64,000 nucleotides of DNA from Mycobacterium sp. E3198 (GTDB lineage: Bacteria > Actinomycetota > Actinomycetes > Mycobacteriales > Mycobacteriaceae), in contig NZ_LZIS01000001.1 in assembly GCF_001667015.1 (NCBI RefSeq), forward strand, positions 163,120-227,119. The letters are read 5' to 3'. The position numbers were made by a program, and so were the translations under genes. The notes under the pieces are model-generated. The model saw only the letters and a list, made by a program, of their open reading frames with translations. It searched no databases and was not told where the DNA came from. Positions 1 through 8,823 of the stretch are shown piece by piece. Every line of letters begins with the position of its first letter. Position 1 is the stretch's first letter.

Positions 1-848
1 TGTTCGGCACCATCGAGTTCGGGCCGCCGGTCGAGGACCAGCCGATGAGCCTGGACGAACTGCGCGAGAGCGCGCGTCGTGTGCTCGGCGTCGACCTGCC
101 TTTCGAGGAACCGAAAGGCCCAGGGCCGCATGCCCTGCGGCGGATCAATGGGCAGAACACCCGCCACGCGGAGCACTACCGCGACGGGCGAGTGCTGCTG
201 CTCGGCGACGCCGCCCACGTGCACAGCGCCATGGGCGGACCCGGCCTGAACCTGGGCCTGCAGGACGCCATGAACCTGGGCTGGAAGCTCGCCGCCCACC
301 TCAACGGCTGGGCGCCCGCGGGACTGCTCGACACCTACGAGTCCGAGCGACACCCGGTGGGCGAGCGCGTCATGATGCACTCGCTGTCGCAGACCGCCCT
401 CATGGCGCCGGGGCCCGAAGTCGCCGCGCTACGAACGCTCCTGGGCGAACTGTTCGCCCTTCCCGACGCCGCCCGGCACATGGCGAGACTGCTGGCCGGC
501 AACGACGTCCGGTACGACGTCGGCGACGACCACCCGCTGTCGGGCCGGCCCGTGCCGCCGCTGACCCTCGCCGACGGCCGGCGAGTCGAAGAACTGCTGC
601 ACGACGCCCGCCCGGTCCTGCTCGATTTCGGCGGCGGCGCCGGCCCCACCGCGCGCGGGTGGGCCGATCGCGTCGACGTCGTCGAGGCGACCACCACCAA
701 GCGGCCCGCCGCGGCAGTGCTGCTGCGGCCCGACGGCTACGTGGCCTGGGCGGCCGACGCGTTCGGGGCGGACGAGCAAGCGGCCCTGCGCGCCGCGCTG
801 CGGCGCTGGTTCGGGCCCTCAACGGAAGATGTTGACGCAGTCGGGTAG
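1..848 (+). CDS. FAD-dependent aromatic-ring monooxygenase, 3' part
   Basis: C-terminal part of a class A flavoprotein hydroxylase that uses NAD(P)H and O2 to hydroxylate an aromatic or polyketide substrate in the cytoplasm. The frame is open to the left window edge, so the N-terminal Rossmann (GxGxxG) part is missing. The visible LLLGDAAH...GGPGLNLGLQDA segment is the second FAD-contact motif (GD) of the family, and the last ~100 residues look like the thioredoxin-like tail of PheA/MhpA-type enzymes (AAVLLRPDGYVAW). It ends in a 30-base convergent overlap with the next gene. The substrate cannot be told. Another member of this family lies at 29682-31268. Confidence 0.85.
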   Translation, partial: FGTIEFGPPVEDQPMSLDELRESARRVLGVDLPFEEPKGPGPHALRRINGQNTRHAEHYRDGRVLLLGDAAHVHSAMGGPGLNLGLQDAMNLGWKLAAHLNGWAPAGLLDTYESERHPVGERVMMHSLSQTALMAPGPEVAALRTLLGELFALPDAARHMARLLAGNDVRYDVGDDHPLSGRPVPPLTLADGRRVEELLHDARPVLLDFGGGAGPTARGWADRVDVVEATTTKRPAAAVLLRPDGYVAWAADAFGADEQAALRAALRRWFGPSTEDVDAVG

Positions 849-1484
849 GCCCAGGCGCGCTGGATCGGACCGGCCGGTGGCCGCGAGCAGAAAAACGTGC
901 TCCGTCATGCCGGTTTGCTGCTCGAATTGCTCTGTCGGGACAACCAGCAGCCGAGCGACCGCCGGGTCTGCGGCGGCGGCGTCATCGCGCAGCAGCGCGC
1001 CCAGCACGAAGTCGATGCCGGCCCGCAGCCCCGGCCCGCCATCGAACGGCAGGCCCAGTGCCGCGCGGATGTCGTCGCCGTGTACGTAGGCGTCGTCCAG
1101 CAGCGCATGCACCCCCTGGCCGAGGGTGAGCCCGGGCACCGGGCTGGGTGCCGACCAGGCCGCGTCGTCGATGACAGTGGCAAGCTGCGCAACCCAATCC
1201 GCCGCGGCCCGCAGCCGTTCCGCGAGCGCGGCCGGTGATTCGCCGCGCAGGGCCGCGGCCTGGTCGTCGGGTGTGCGGGTGCCGACCGCGCCGCTGATCG
1301 TGTCGACGGCCTGGCCGACCACGTGGCCGGCGACGTCGCGCACCTGCCAGCCGGTGCACCGGGTATCGCGGCTCCAGTCCGAGGCATCCAGCGCGCCAAT
1401 GAGTTCGGCGAAGGAGCGGTATTCGTTGACCAGGCCCGTGATGGTCGCGGCTCGATCGGGTCCCGGCCGCACGATCGTGGTCAT
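819..1484 (-). CDS. TIGR03086-type maleylpyruvate isomerase-like protein
   Basis: A 221-residue protein of the mycothiol-dependent maleylpyruvate isomerase/DinB-like four-helix fold. It starts MTTIVRPG and has the typical early segment D-x-SRDTRCTGWQVRDVAGHVVGQ, whose His is a usual metal ligand of this fold; a second motif with H and D (YVHGDDI) follows near residue 145. Members act as thiol-dependent isomerases or transferases or are of unknown function. The ATG at 1484 overlaps the TGA of the upstream oxidoreductase gene by four bases (ATGA), so the two are probably translationally coupled. A much longer reading in the same frame exists upstream, but it lies antisense inside the oxidoreductase and was not used. 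Confidence 0.75.
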   Translation of the reverse strand: MTTIVRPGPDRAATITGLVNEYRSFAELIGALDASDWSRDTRCTGWQVRDVAGHVVGQAVDTISGAVGTRTPDDQAAALRGESPAALAERLRAAADWVAQLATVIDDAAWSAPSPVPGLTLGQGVHALLDDAYVHGDDIRAALGLPFDGGPGLRAGIDFVLGALLRDDAAAADPAVARLLVVPTEQFEQQTGMTEHVFLLAATGRSDPARLGLPDCVNIFR

Positions 1485-2431
1485 CGCAGCGACTCTGTCA
1501 CGCTCCGCAGCCGGCGCAGCTGCTCGACGAATCCGTCGGGGCCGAGGACGGCTACCCGGCAGACCAGATGCCGCGCGCCGGCGTCGATGTAGCCGGCCAG
1601 CCGGGCGGTGACGGCGTCGGGCGTTCCCAACGCGAAGGTCTGGATCTGCTCGACGGCGTCGATGCCGAAACCGTAGGTCTGGGTGGCGAAGTGGTCGAGC
1701 GCCGCCCGGCCGCCGTCGGCATCGTCGGTGAGCAGCACGGTGACGAACAGCGCCGGCGTAATGGCGTCGCCGGGGCGGCCCGCGCCCTGCGCCGCGGCCC
1801 GTACCTCGGCGAGGCCCGACGAATAGCCCTGCGGTGTCGGAGGATACGGCAGCCACCCGTCGTAGAGCCGTCCGGCGCGGGCGCGGGCGCCCGGGGTGTC
1901 GGCGGCCAGCCACACCGGCGGGTCGGATTCACCGAACGGCGTGATGCCTGCAGGGATTTCGTCGAGGTGCAGCACAGATCCGTGAAAGGAACTGGGCTCC
2001 TTGGCATTCCATAGCTGGCGCCATAGGGCCACGGTGTCGTCGAGGCGCGCGAAGCGGCGAGGCCACTGCACCTCCGAGGCGGCGTACTCCACCTCGGACA
2101 GGCGCGGGAAGCCGGCACCGACCGCCACCGCCAACCGCCCGCCCGAGAGCCGGTCGATGGAGGCGAGGGCCTGCGCGGTCTGCACCGGCCGGCGCAGCAC
2201 CGGCTGTAAGGCAGCGGTACCCAGGGTTATCCGATCGGTGACGGCGGCCGCTGCCGATAGAAAGGTCAGCGCTTCGATGCGGGGCCGCACCAACGAGTCG
2301 TTCGCCCACAGCGAGTCGAACCCCAGATCCTCGACGGCGCGGGCGAAGTCGAGGAGCCCGCGCAGATCGGTGCCGGCCCAGGGCTCGGCCGCCAGGGGCG
2401 GCATGACGCCGAGACAGATTGGTATTTCCAT
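1481..2431 (-). CDS. LLM class flavin/F420-dependent oxidoreductase
   Basis: A 316-residue luciferase-like TIM-barrel oxidoreductase. Visible family features are the N-terminal strand ICLGVMPP, LGFDSLWANDSLVRPR, ITLGTAALQP, the SGGRLAVAVGAGFP turn and the PPVWLAAD strand. Mycobacterial members mostly use coenzyme F420, but the cofactor cannot be proved from sequence. ATG 2431 (MEIPICLG) was chosen over a TTG/CTG-type start ten codons upstream because it begins right at the first barrel strand. It is coupled to the downstream TIGR03086 gene and divergent from the XRE-type regulator at 2516, which may control it. Confidence 0.85.
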   Translation of the reverse strand: MEIPICLGVMPPLAAEPWAGTDLRGLLDFARAVEDLGFDSLWANDSLVRPRIEALTFLSAAAAVTDRITLGTAALQPVLRRPVQTAQALASIDRLSGGRLAVAVGAGFPRLSEVEYAASEVQWPRRFARLDDTVALWRQLWNAKEPSSFHGSVLHLDEIPAGITPFGESDPPVWLAADTPGARARAGRLYDGWLPYPPTPQGYSSGLAEVRAAAQGAGRPGDAITPALFVTVLLTDDADGGRAALDHFATQTYGFGIDAVEQIQTFALGTPDAVTARLAGYIDAGARHLVCRVAVLGPDGFVEQLRRLRSVTESLR

Positions 2432-2515
2432 GGGGCGATCGTGTCGCCGACGCTGACGCACGACAATTCCCGGCAGGGAATGGCGCCCAGCGCCCGGAAC
2501 GGGTTGACTGTGTGC

Positions 2516-3298
2516 ATGTCGGTTTCGGTGCAGGGCGACTTCGGCGCGGCATTACGCGAATGGCGTAATCGGCGCCGGCTCAGCCAGATCGACCTGGCCA
2601 ATGACGCGGGCACCACCCAACGGCACCTGAGCTTCCTCGAGCAGGGCCGATCGGTCCCGGGGCGCGACATCGTCAGCCGACTGGCCGATTCCCTGCAGCT
2701 GACGCTGCGGCAACGCAACTCGCTACTGTCGGCGGCGGGTTTTGCGCCCGCGCATCCGGAGTCGCCGCCGGACGCCCCGCTCCTGCAACCCGTGCGGCAG
2801 GCGCTCCAGCATGTCCTCGACGGGCACCTGCCGTATCCGGCCATGGTCATGGACGGCTTCGGGGAGCTTGTCGCCGCCAATGGCGCCTTCGGGCTGCTCA
2901 CCGACGGGGTGGCGGGGTGGCTGCTGGAGGCGCCCGTCAACGTGCTGCGCGTCGCGCTGCACCCGGACGGGATGGCGGCGCGCATCGTGAACCTCGACGA
3001 CTGGCGGCGCCACATTTTTCACGGCTTGCGCGAACGTGGCCCGGACCCGCGCATCGACGCGCTGCTCGAGGAACTCGAGAGCTACGGTGTGCCGGCGCCG
3101 GGTGGCCGACCGATCGAATCGCTGGGCTTCGCCGTGCCGCTGCACCTGCGCTCCCCCGACGGTGACGTGCGGCTGGTTGCGACGATATCCACGTTCGTCA
3201 CCGCCCTGGATGTCACCATCTCGGAGCTGCGCCTGGAGGCGTTCCTGCCCGCCGACCGGGAGACCGCCACGATCCTCGCCCGCCGTGGCGCGGAGTGA
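2516..3298 (+). CDS. Helix-turn-helix regulator with MmyB-type ligand domain
   Basis: A 260-residue XRE-family regulator. Residues ~10-65 form the helix-turn-helix (LREWRNRRRLSQIDLAND, then TQRHLSFLEQGRSVPG). The rest matches the MmyB-like ligand-binding domain, a PAS-like fold found in many actinobacterial regulators: LPYPAMVMDGFGELVAANGAF, then LDDWRRHIFH. It is divergent from the LLM/TIGR03086 pair, and such regulators usually control the divergent short-chain or LLM oxidoreductase. ATG 2516 (MSVSVQGDF) was preferred; in-frame starts up to 2441 would add a non-conserved leader. Confidence 0.8.
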   Translation: MSVSVQGDFGAALREWRNRRRLSQIDLANDAGTTQRHLSFLEQGRSVPGRDIVSRLADSLQLTLRQRNSLLSAAGFAPAHPESPPDAPLLQPVRQALQHVLDGHLPYPAMVMDGFGELVAANGAFGLLTDGVAGWLLEAPVNVLRVALHPDGMAARIVNLDDWRRHIFHGLRERGPDPRIDALLEELESYGVPAPGGRPIESLGFAVPLHLRSPDGDVRLVATISTFVTALDVTISELRLEAFLPADRETATILARRGAE

Positions 3299-3382
3299 GG
3301 CGCTGAGCGAATTCATGCAGTGTTCAGGCACACGTCGGTTCCACATCGATGACTGCACACGCGCGCCGCGTGTCCTCACGTT

Positions 3383-4492
3383 ATGCGCGTTGTTCAGGTC
3401 GCCAACTTCTACGGCCCGCGCTCCGGCGGCCTGCGCACCGCGGTGGACCGGCTCGGTGCCGAATACTGCGCGACCGGGCATGAGGTGTTCCTGGTCGTCC
3501 CCGGCCGCAGCCCCGAGCGCACCCGGCTACCCACGGGCGTGGTGCGAATCACGCTGCCCGCCCGGTTGATTCCCTTCACCGGGGGCTACCGGGCGGTGCT
3601 GCCGGGGCCGGTCAAGGCGCTGTTGAAAGCGCTGAAGCCCGACGCGCTGGAGGTTTCCGATCGGCTCACGCTGCGGTCGCTGGGGCGGTGGGGTCGCGAC
3701 TACGGCGCAAAGACGGTGATGATTTCCCACGAGAGGTTGGATCGCCTTGTGGGGCAAGTGCTTCCGCGCCGAAGCGCCGAGCGGTTCGCGGACTTCGCCA
3801 ACCGGCGCACGGCCGCCAACTATGACACCGTGGTGTGCACCACGGCGTTCGCCCGCGAGGAGTTCGATCGGATCGGCGCGACGAACACCGTCACCGTCCC
3901 GCTGGGCGTGGACTTACAGACGTTTCACCCGCGCCGGCACTCGTACCTGGTGCGGCGGCGCTGGGCCGCCCCGCAGCAGATCCTGCTGGTCCACTGCGGC
4001 CGGCTGTCGGTGGAAAAGCGCGTCGATCGCAGTATCGACGCGCTCGGCGCGCTGTGTCATGCCGGCGTCGACGCGCGGCTGGTGGTCGTGGGCGAGGGTC
4101 CGCTGCGGGCCCGGCTGGAACGGCAGGCTGCCCGGCTGCCGATCGACTTCACCGGCTTCATCAACGACCGGCACGCCGTCGCGGGGCTGCTGGCCACCGC
4201 CGACGTGACGCTGGCACCGGGCCCGCACGAGACGTTCGGGCTGGCCGCGCTCGAATCGCTGGCCTGCGGGACACCCGCGGTGGTGTCGCGCACGTCGGCG
4301 CTCGCCGAGATCGTCACGCCGGACAGCGGCGCCCTGGCCGACAACGACCCGTTCGCCATCGCCTGGGCGGTCGGCGCAGTCGTCGGCCGGCCCGAACACC
4401 ACCGCCGCAACTCGGCCCGGCGCCGCGCCGAGACATTCACCTGGGAACGGGCCGCCGCCGGCATGTTGGCCTCGCTGGGGACCTGCTCCTGA
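3383..4492 (+). CDS. pimC: GDP-mannose-dependent alpha-mannosyltransferase PimC-like
   Basis: A 369-residue GT4 (GT-B fold) glycosyltransferase. The N-terminus MRVVQVANFYGPRSGG and the C-terminal E-x7-E type motif HETFGLAALESLACG are typical of retaining mannosyltransferases. By recall the sequence is very close along its length to PimC of M. tuberculosis CDC1551, reported to add the third mannose to phosphatidylinositol dimannoside at the cytoplasmic membrane face. PimC is absent from strain H37Rv, so it is an optional route. ATG 3383 follows an intergenic gap of 84 bp. The assignment rests on remembered similarity, not a search. Confidence 0.8.
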   Translation: MRVVQVANFYGPRSGGLRTAVDRLGAEYCATGHEVFLVVPGRSPERTRLPTGVVRITLPARLIPFTGGYRAVLPGPVKALLKALKPDALEVSDRLTLRSLGRWGRDYGAKTVMISHERLDRLVGQVLPRRSAERFADFANRRTAANYDTVVCTTAFAREEFDRIGATNTVTVPLGVDLQTFHPRRHSYLVRRRWAAPQQILLVHCGRLSVEKRVDRSIDALGALCHAGVDARLVVVGEGPLRARLERQAARLPIDFTGFINDRHAVAGLLATADVTLAPGPHETFGLAALESLACGTPAVVSRTSALAEIVTPDSGALADNDPFAIAWAVGAVVGRPEHHRRNSARRRAETFTWERAAAGMLASLGTCS

Positions 4493-4519
4493 CGACCCGC
4501 ATTTGGCGCGAAAGCAAAG

Positions 4520-4891
4520 CTAATCTTGCGGTTGGCCGATCCATTCGCGGGCACTGTCCGCCTCCGCGGTCGGAAACGTGCGCAACTGTGCGGGCATCAT
4601 GAACCCGAAAAGTTTGACGGAATGCTTGATCCAGTCGACATCGCTGACCACGGCGAGCCTTTCCCAGCTGAGGAAATGACTAAGACCCACCTTCGTGTCG
4701 TCCCAAACGGCGCCGGGATCAAAGCCGGCGAAATCCGATGCGATCTCGTAGTAGACCCGCAGCTTCTTGTGGCGCGAAAGTTTGTCGTTGATGTCAGGAA
4801 TCAGCACCGTTTCGTAGTCGGCCTTCGTCACATGCCCATGGCACGCGAACGCTGCGACGTTGTCGGGAAAACCCTGCAAAAGTTCAATCAT
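4520..4891 (-). CDS. SpoIIAA-like / STAS-SEC14-type small protein
   Basis: A 123-residue cytoplasmic protein resembling the SpoIIAA-like (CRAL-TRIO/STAS fold) family: MIELLQGFPDNVAAFACHGHV, then VYYEIASDFAGFDPGAVWDD, WERLAVVSDVDWIK and PAQLRTFPTAEADSAREWI. The last segment is the typical C-terminal signature of this family. The biochemical role is unknown. ATG was chosen because the TTG-initiated extension to 4963 reads through low-complexity Arg-rich sequence. It lies between convergent pimC and the permease and shares no clear operon. Confidence 0.75.
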   Translation of the reverse strand: MIELLQGFPDNVAAFACHGHVTKADYETVLIPDINDKLSRHKKLRVYYEIASDFAGFDPGAVWDDTKVGLSHFLSWERLAVVSDVDWIKHSVKLFGFMMPAQLRTFPTAEADSAREWIGQPQD

Positions 4892-4996
4892 TCTGTCCTC
4901 CAAAGCAGATCGATGGGGGCCACATCGATGGTCCACCCGCCGGCTCCGCAGGCGTAGAGCCAAAGGTCACCCGTCCACCTGGGGTTGCCACGGCGG

Positions 4997-6304
4997 TCAG
5001 CTCTCCGGCATCGGCATCGGGGGGTGGCTGACCTTTCGCCCGCGCAACTGCACCAGGCCTTCGACGACGACCGCACCCAGCAGCAAACAACCGAGGACCC
5101 AGAGGTTTCCGGGCATCGTCGCCGCCGCATACGCCGCCATCGCACCGAACGCGGCCAGGCAAGCCGCCGCCCCGGCGACCGCAATCAGTTTGGTGGTACG
5201 CGCGGCGCGCAACCGCAGCACTGCGAGGTTGACGGCCGCGAAGATGAGCAGGAATCCGGCCGACCCCATCAGGCTGATGCCTTCGATGTCAACGGCATTG
5301 ACCACGATCAGCGTGCCCGCCGTCGTCGCTAATAGGCCACCGATCGGCCGATCCCACACCGGCTCGGCGAGGCTGGGAGGCAGTTCGCCGTCGCGCGCCA
5401 TCAGGTAGGTGAACTTCCCGGTTCCGTAGAGAGTCGCGTTGATCGCGCTCGCGGTGGACACAACCGCGGCGATCCCGATGAGAAAGAAGCCCGCCGAGCC
5501 GAGGAACGGGCGCGCGGCAGCGGCCAGGGCGTAGTCGCGGTCACGGTCGATCTGCACGACACTGAGGTTTCCGACGGCGACAAAGGCGACGAGCACATAG
5601 AGGACTATCACCACACCGATCGAGATGAGGTATGCCCGGGGCAGACTGCGTCGTGGGTCCTTGGCGTCCTCGGCGGCATTGGCTATCAACTCGAAACCCT
5701 CATACCCCAGGAAAATCAAGGCACCCGCGTAGACGATCACACCCAGCGAGGGGTAATGGGCGGGCGCGACGCGGTCGGCGTGAACGAAGGCCAGGCCTGT
5801 CGCGCAAAAGATCAGCAGGATTGCCAGCTTGCCGTAGACCAAGACGGCCTCGGTGCGACCGACGATCCGCGCACCGGTCAGGTTCAGCCCCGCGAAGACC
5901 AGCACGACGCCGCTGGCCAGCACCCGGCGCCAAGGGCCGGCGGGGTCGACGCCCAGCAACGCGGCGGCGTAGCTGCCGAATGCGACCGCGTACAGGCCAA
6001 GCATCACGAAATAGCTCAGCCATAACAGCACATTCAAGGGCCCGGCGATCGCCGTACCGAAGCACTTGTCCAAGAAGAACGCGGTACCGCCGCGGCTGCG
6101 GAGGCGAACCGACAACAGCGCGTACGAGCGGCCGGTCAGAGCGGCGATCACTCCGCCTGCGACGAAGGACAGATAGGCGCCCGCGCCGGCGAGCTGCACG
6201 GTCAGCCCCAGCACCGAAAAGATGCCGCCACCGACCATGCCGCCGATTCCGATCGACACCAGGGCGGCGACCCCGAGCTCACCCGACGCGCGCTGTGCGG
6301 TCAT
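4997..6304 (-). CDS. APC-family amino acid permease
   Basis: A 435-residue integral membrane protein with about twelve hydrophobic helices. TM1 carries the APC glycine motif IGIGGMVGGGIFSVLG and TM6 the FLGYEGFELIANAAED segment, both used for substrate binding in the amino acid-polyamine-organocation family. It probably imports an amino acid or amine by proton symport; the substrate is unknown. The protein begins MTAQRASGELG directly before TM1. It stands alone between the SpoIIAA-like gene and the DUF732 gene, all on the minus strand. Confidence 0.85.
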   Translation of the reverse strand: MTAQRASGELGVAALVSIGIGGMVGGGIFSVLGLTVQLAGAGAYLSFVAGGVIAALTGRSYALLSVRLRSRGGTAFFLDKCFGTAIAGPLNVLLWLSYFVMLGLYAVAFGSYAAALLGVDPAGPWRRVLASGVVLVFAGLNLTGARIVGRTEAVLVYGKLAILLIFCATGLAFVHADRVAPAHYPSLGVIVYAGALIFLGYEGFELIANAAEDAKDPRRSLPRAYLISIGVVIVLYVLVAFVAVGNLSVVQIDRDRDYALAAAARPFLGSAGFFLIGIAAVVSTASAINATLYGTGKFTYLMARDGELPPSLAEPVWDRPIGGLLATTAGTLIVVNAVDIEGISLMGSAGFLLIFAAVNLAVLRLRAARTTKLIAVAGAAACLAAFGAMAAYAAATMPGNLWVLGCLLLGAVVVEGLVQLRGRKVSHPPMPMPES

Positions 6305-6389
6305 AGCACCGCGACCTGCGCGCGTGTGAGCGTCGTGACGCTTCGGTCCGGCAGCCCGGGGACCCGGTCGATGGCGAGCCCGTAGGGCC

Positions 6390-6716
6390 TTAGCTGCCGG
6401 GCTTGTTGGGGCTGTGCTTGCCCGGGCAGTAGTCCGCGGTGGCCGCGCCGATGAACGTCTCGGCCTGTGCCTGGGTCAGCTTGTGCGCTCCCGTCAGCTG
6501 GTCGATCTCGTCCTTCTGCGTGTAGCCCGCCTCGAGGTCCTGGCACATCACGCGCGCCATGTTCACGGCCTGGGCCGGCGAACCGAGGTTGATGCCGTGC
6601 GACGACAGGTACTCGGCGAAGTCCTGGTCGTTCTGGTCGGCGTGCGCCACGGCCACCGGCAACCACGCGACGGTCAGCAGAGCGCCAAACGCGCACGCGG
6701 AGATTTTCTTTTTCAT
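6390..6716 (-). CDS. DUF732 secreted protein
   Basis: A 108-residue exported protein. MKKKISACAFGALLTVAWLP and the following VAVAHADQ form a Sec signal peptide with an AHA-D cleavage site. The mature part has the DUF732 pattern: DQDFAEYLSSHGI, then two cysteines (VMCQDLEAG and ADYCPG) likely to form a disulfide. DUF732 proteins are numerous and almost restricted to mycobacteria, with unknown function. The 258 bp upstream (6717-6974) are relatively AT-rich and hold the divergent promoters of this gene and sseB; no clear operator was recognised. Confidence 0.85.
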   Translation of the reverse strand: MKKKISACAFGALLTVAWLPVAVAHADQNDQDFAEYLSSHGINLGSPAQAVNMARVMCQDLEAGYTQKDEIDQLTGAHKLTQAQAETFIGAATADYCPGKHSPNKPGS

Positions 6717-6974
6717 TTCCCCATCACTTTCGAAGCTTCGACGCTCAATGTAGCGAATCGTCGCGCGCGAACGGACCCTTGGTCAATAGCCCGCCGGCGC
6801 CACTGCCGCTCGCAAGCCAAAGTTCAATCCGCCGTTCAGTTTTAGTTCTGAGCGAGTTTAATTCCGGGCGCGCGATGGGTCCGGTTTCCGAAACAAGAGT
6901 TCACCGCGAGTTCCGATAGCGTTCACCTGGCCGACCGCGGCTAGGCTCGCCGGAAACGGCAAGGAGGTGCGCCC

Positions 6975-7817
6975 GTGCAGGCGCGGGACGAAGTGCTGAT
7001 CACGGCGGCGGAGCTGGCCCGCCTGGTCGAGGCCGGCGACCCGCCGATGCTCCTCGACGTGCGTTGGCGGCTCGACGATCCCGACGGCCGCGCCGCCTAT
7101 CTGGACGGTCACCTCCCGGGCGCGGTGTACGTGTCGCTGGAAGACGAACTCAGCGACCACAGCGTCGGCGGTCGCGGCCGTCATCCGCTGCCGTCGGGGC
7201 GCAACCTGCAGGCGGCCGCGCGCCGATGGGGAATCCGGCAAGGCGACGCGGTCGTGGTGTACGACGACTGGAACCGCGCCGGCTCGGCGCGGGCCTGGTG
7301 GGTGCTGACCGCGGCCGGCCTGCAGAACGTGCGCATCCTCGACGGCGGCCTGTCCGCGTGGCGCTCGGCCGGACACGGCCTCGAGACCGGCCCGGTCGAC
7401 CCGGCGCCCGGGAATGTGACTGTCCCACACGATGATCTGTACGCCGGCGACCTTCCCGCGCTGACCGCGGACCAGACCGGCGACGTGACGCTGCTCGATG
7501 CCCGCGCGCCCGAACGGTTCCGCGGCGACGTCGAACCCCTGGACCCCGTCGCCGGTCACATCCCCGGTGCCAAGAACCTGCCCAGCGCCGCCGTCCTGTC
7601 GGGCGAGGGAACGTTCGTCGGCGACGACGCGCTCGGTCGGTTGTTGTCCGACCACGGCATCGACGGAGACGTCGGCGTCTACTGCGGCTCGGGTGTCACC
7701 GCGGCCATCACGATCGCCGCGCTCGCGGCGAGCGGCCGGCAGGCGGCTCTGTATCCGGGGTCGTGGTCGGAGTGGTGTTCGGATCCGGCCCGGCCCGTGG
7801 GCCGCGGCCCCGAATAG
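6975..7817 (+). CDS. sseB: Thiosulfate / mercaptopyruvate sulfurtransferase SseB
   Basis: A 280-residue tandem-rhodanese sulfurtransferase. The first, catalytically inactive rhodanese domain covers about residues 5-130 (DVRWRLDDPDG, HLPGAVYVSLEDEL). The second, about 150-275, carries the active-site cysteine in YCGSGVTAA, which accepts sulfane sulfur from thiosulfate or 3-mercaptopyruvate. From memory it matches M. tuberculosis SseB (Rv2291) nearly end to end, including the closing GSWSEW and RPVGRG segments. Start GTG 6975 follows an AAGGAGG-type ribosome site (6960-6966). Confidence 0.88.
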   Translation: MQARDEVLITAAELARLVEAGDPPMLLDVRWRLDDPDGRAAYLDGHLPGAVYVSLEDELSDHSVGGRGRHPLPSGRNLQAAARRWGIRQGDAVVVYDDWNRAGSARAWWVLTAAGLQNVRILDGGLSAWRSAGHGLETGPVDPAPGNVTVPHDDLYAGDLPALTADQTGDVTLLDARAPERFRGDVEPLDPVAGHIPGAKNLPSAAVLSGEGTFVGDDALGRLLSDHGIDGDVGVYCGSGVTAAITIAALAASGRQAALYPGSWSEWCSDPARPVGRGPE

Positions 7818-7835
7818 CCTTCGGGCGCGGTGACT

Positions 7836-8747
7836 TCAGACGCCGGCCCAGGTCTGCAGGAGGGCCGCGGCCACCCGGGCGGCGTTCTCCGCCGCGAGCT
7901 GCTTGTAGAAGAAGAACTGGAACGGGAAGCCCGGCAGGTGCAGCGGGTCGCCGGCCCCGTCCGAAATCCCCCGGATCCCGAGAAACGGGACGCCGCGCGC
8001 GTCGGCGACCGCCTGCACCGCCGCGGTCTCGTTGTCCGTCGCGTCGAAGGCAGGGTCGGCGACCCACGCGAAGTTCAGGTTGGTCACGAGGGCTTTGCGC
8101 AGCCAGGGCCCGGCCGCCCGAGAGAAGTTGCCGGTATGCAGAAGTGAGCGATCCGGCGCGCTGCGCGGCTGACACCCGAACACGCCGCCGCCGTTCGGGA
8201 GGCACGGGAACGCCTGGCCGTTGTTGTTGTCGAAGCTGCACCCGTCGCCGCCGACCACCAGCCGCGGCCGTCGCTTCAGGTCGACCAGCTTGACGCGGGG
8301 AGCTTTGCGGCGCAAGAAATTAACGCATTCGAGATCGACGGCGAGCGCTCGCGCCGCGGCCAGCAGGCCGGCGTCGACCGGGTGAAATGTCGCGCCGCCG
8401 TCCAGGGTCCAGCGCGCCGGTACGGTCGCGTCCCCGATGCTGACCCGCGCCCCGCCACCGGCGACACCCGAGAACAGCACCGCATCAATCGCGCGGGTGA
8501 AGCGCGCGAGCGCCGCCCGGGCGGTCTCGGTCGCGTTCACCATGCCGATGCCGGTCATCGCCACGATCACCTTCTTGGCGCCGATCGAGCCGAGGTAAAA
8601 GTGCCGACCGTCGGCCCGCACCACCGGGTAGCGGTCCAGCGCGGTATGCGAGAGAACCGCATCGGCCTCGGCCGGGAAGGCGGCCAGCACCAGCGTGCGC
8701 CGTTCCCCCGATTCCCTGTCGGTCATAAATGCTTGATTTTGGCGCAT
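7836..8747 (-). CDS. Purine nucleosidase/phosphorylase superfamily protein (MTA/SAH nucleosidase-like)
   Basis: A protein of about 303 residues with the PNP/UDP phosphorylase fold. Motifs seen are [13 protein letters not shown] (phosphate/ribose loop), [10 protein letters not shown], and the catalytic region [20 protein letters not shown] followed by [12 protein letters not shown]. In the family that region holds the Glu that binds the ribose and an Asp that protonates the base. A central insertion with several cysteines ([21 protein letters not shown]) is longer than in bacterial MTA/SAH nucleosidases, so the substrate is uncertain. ATG 8726 is an alternative start. By position it may match Rv2293c. 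Confidence 0.72.
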   Translation of the reverse strand: MRQNQAFMTDRESGERRTLVLAAFPAEADAVLSHTALDRYPVVRADGRHFYLGSIGAKKVIVAMTGIGMVNATETARAALARFTRAIDAVLFSGVAGGGARVSIGDATVPARWTLDGGATFHPVDAGLLAAARALAVDLECVNFLRRKAPRVKLVDLKRRPRLVVGGDGCSFDNNNGQAFPCLPNGGGVFGCQPRSAPDRSLLHTGNFSRAAGPWLRKALVTNLNFAWVADPAFDATDNETAAVQAVADARGVPFLGIRGISDGAGDPLHLPGFPFQFFFYKQLAAENAARVAAALLQTWAGV

Positions 8748-8810
8748 CGGACGCGGCGGAATACGGATTACCGTTCTTTTTGTTTGGCGATTTCGTGCCG
8801 TTATTCGCGC

Positions 8811-8816
8811 TAGTCT
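8811..8816 (+). promoter_or_regulatory. Candidate -10 box of a leaderless promoter
   Basis: TAGTCT fits the mycobacterial -10 pattern TAnnnT and ends seven bases before the GTG at 8824, the spacing expected if transcription starts at the first base of the start codon. This was judged by eye only. Confidence 0.35.
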
Positions 8817-8823
8817 CAGCGGC

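Noticed and set aside
5632..6306. Long plus-strand frame opposite the APC permease
   Set aside because: Arg-rich antisense shadow of a strongly conserved membrane protein gene.
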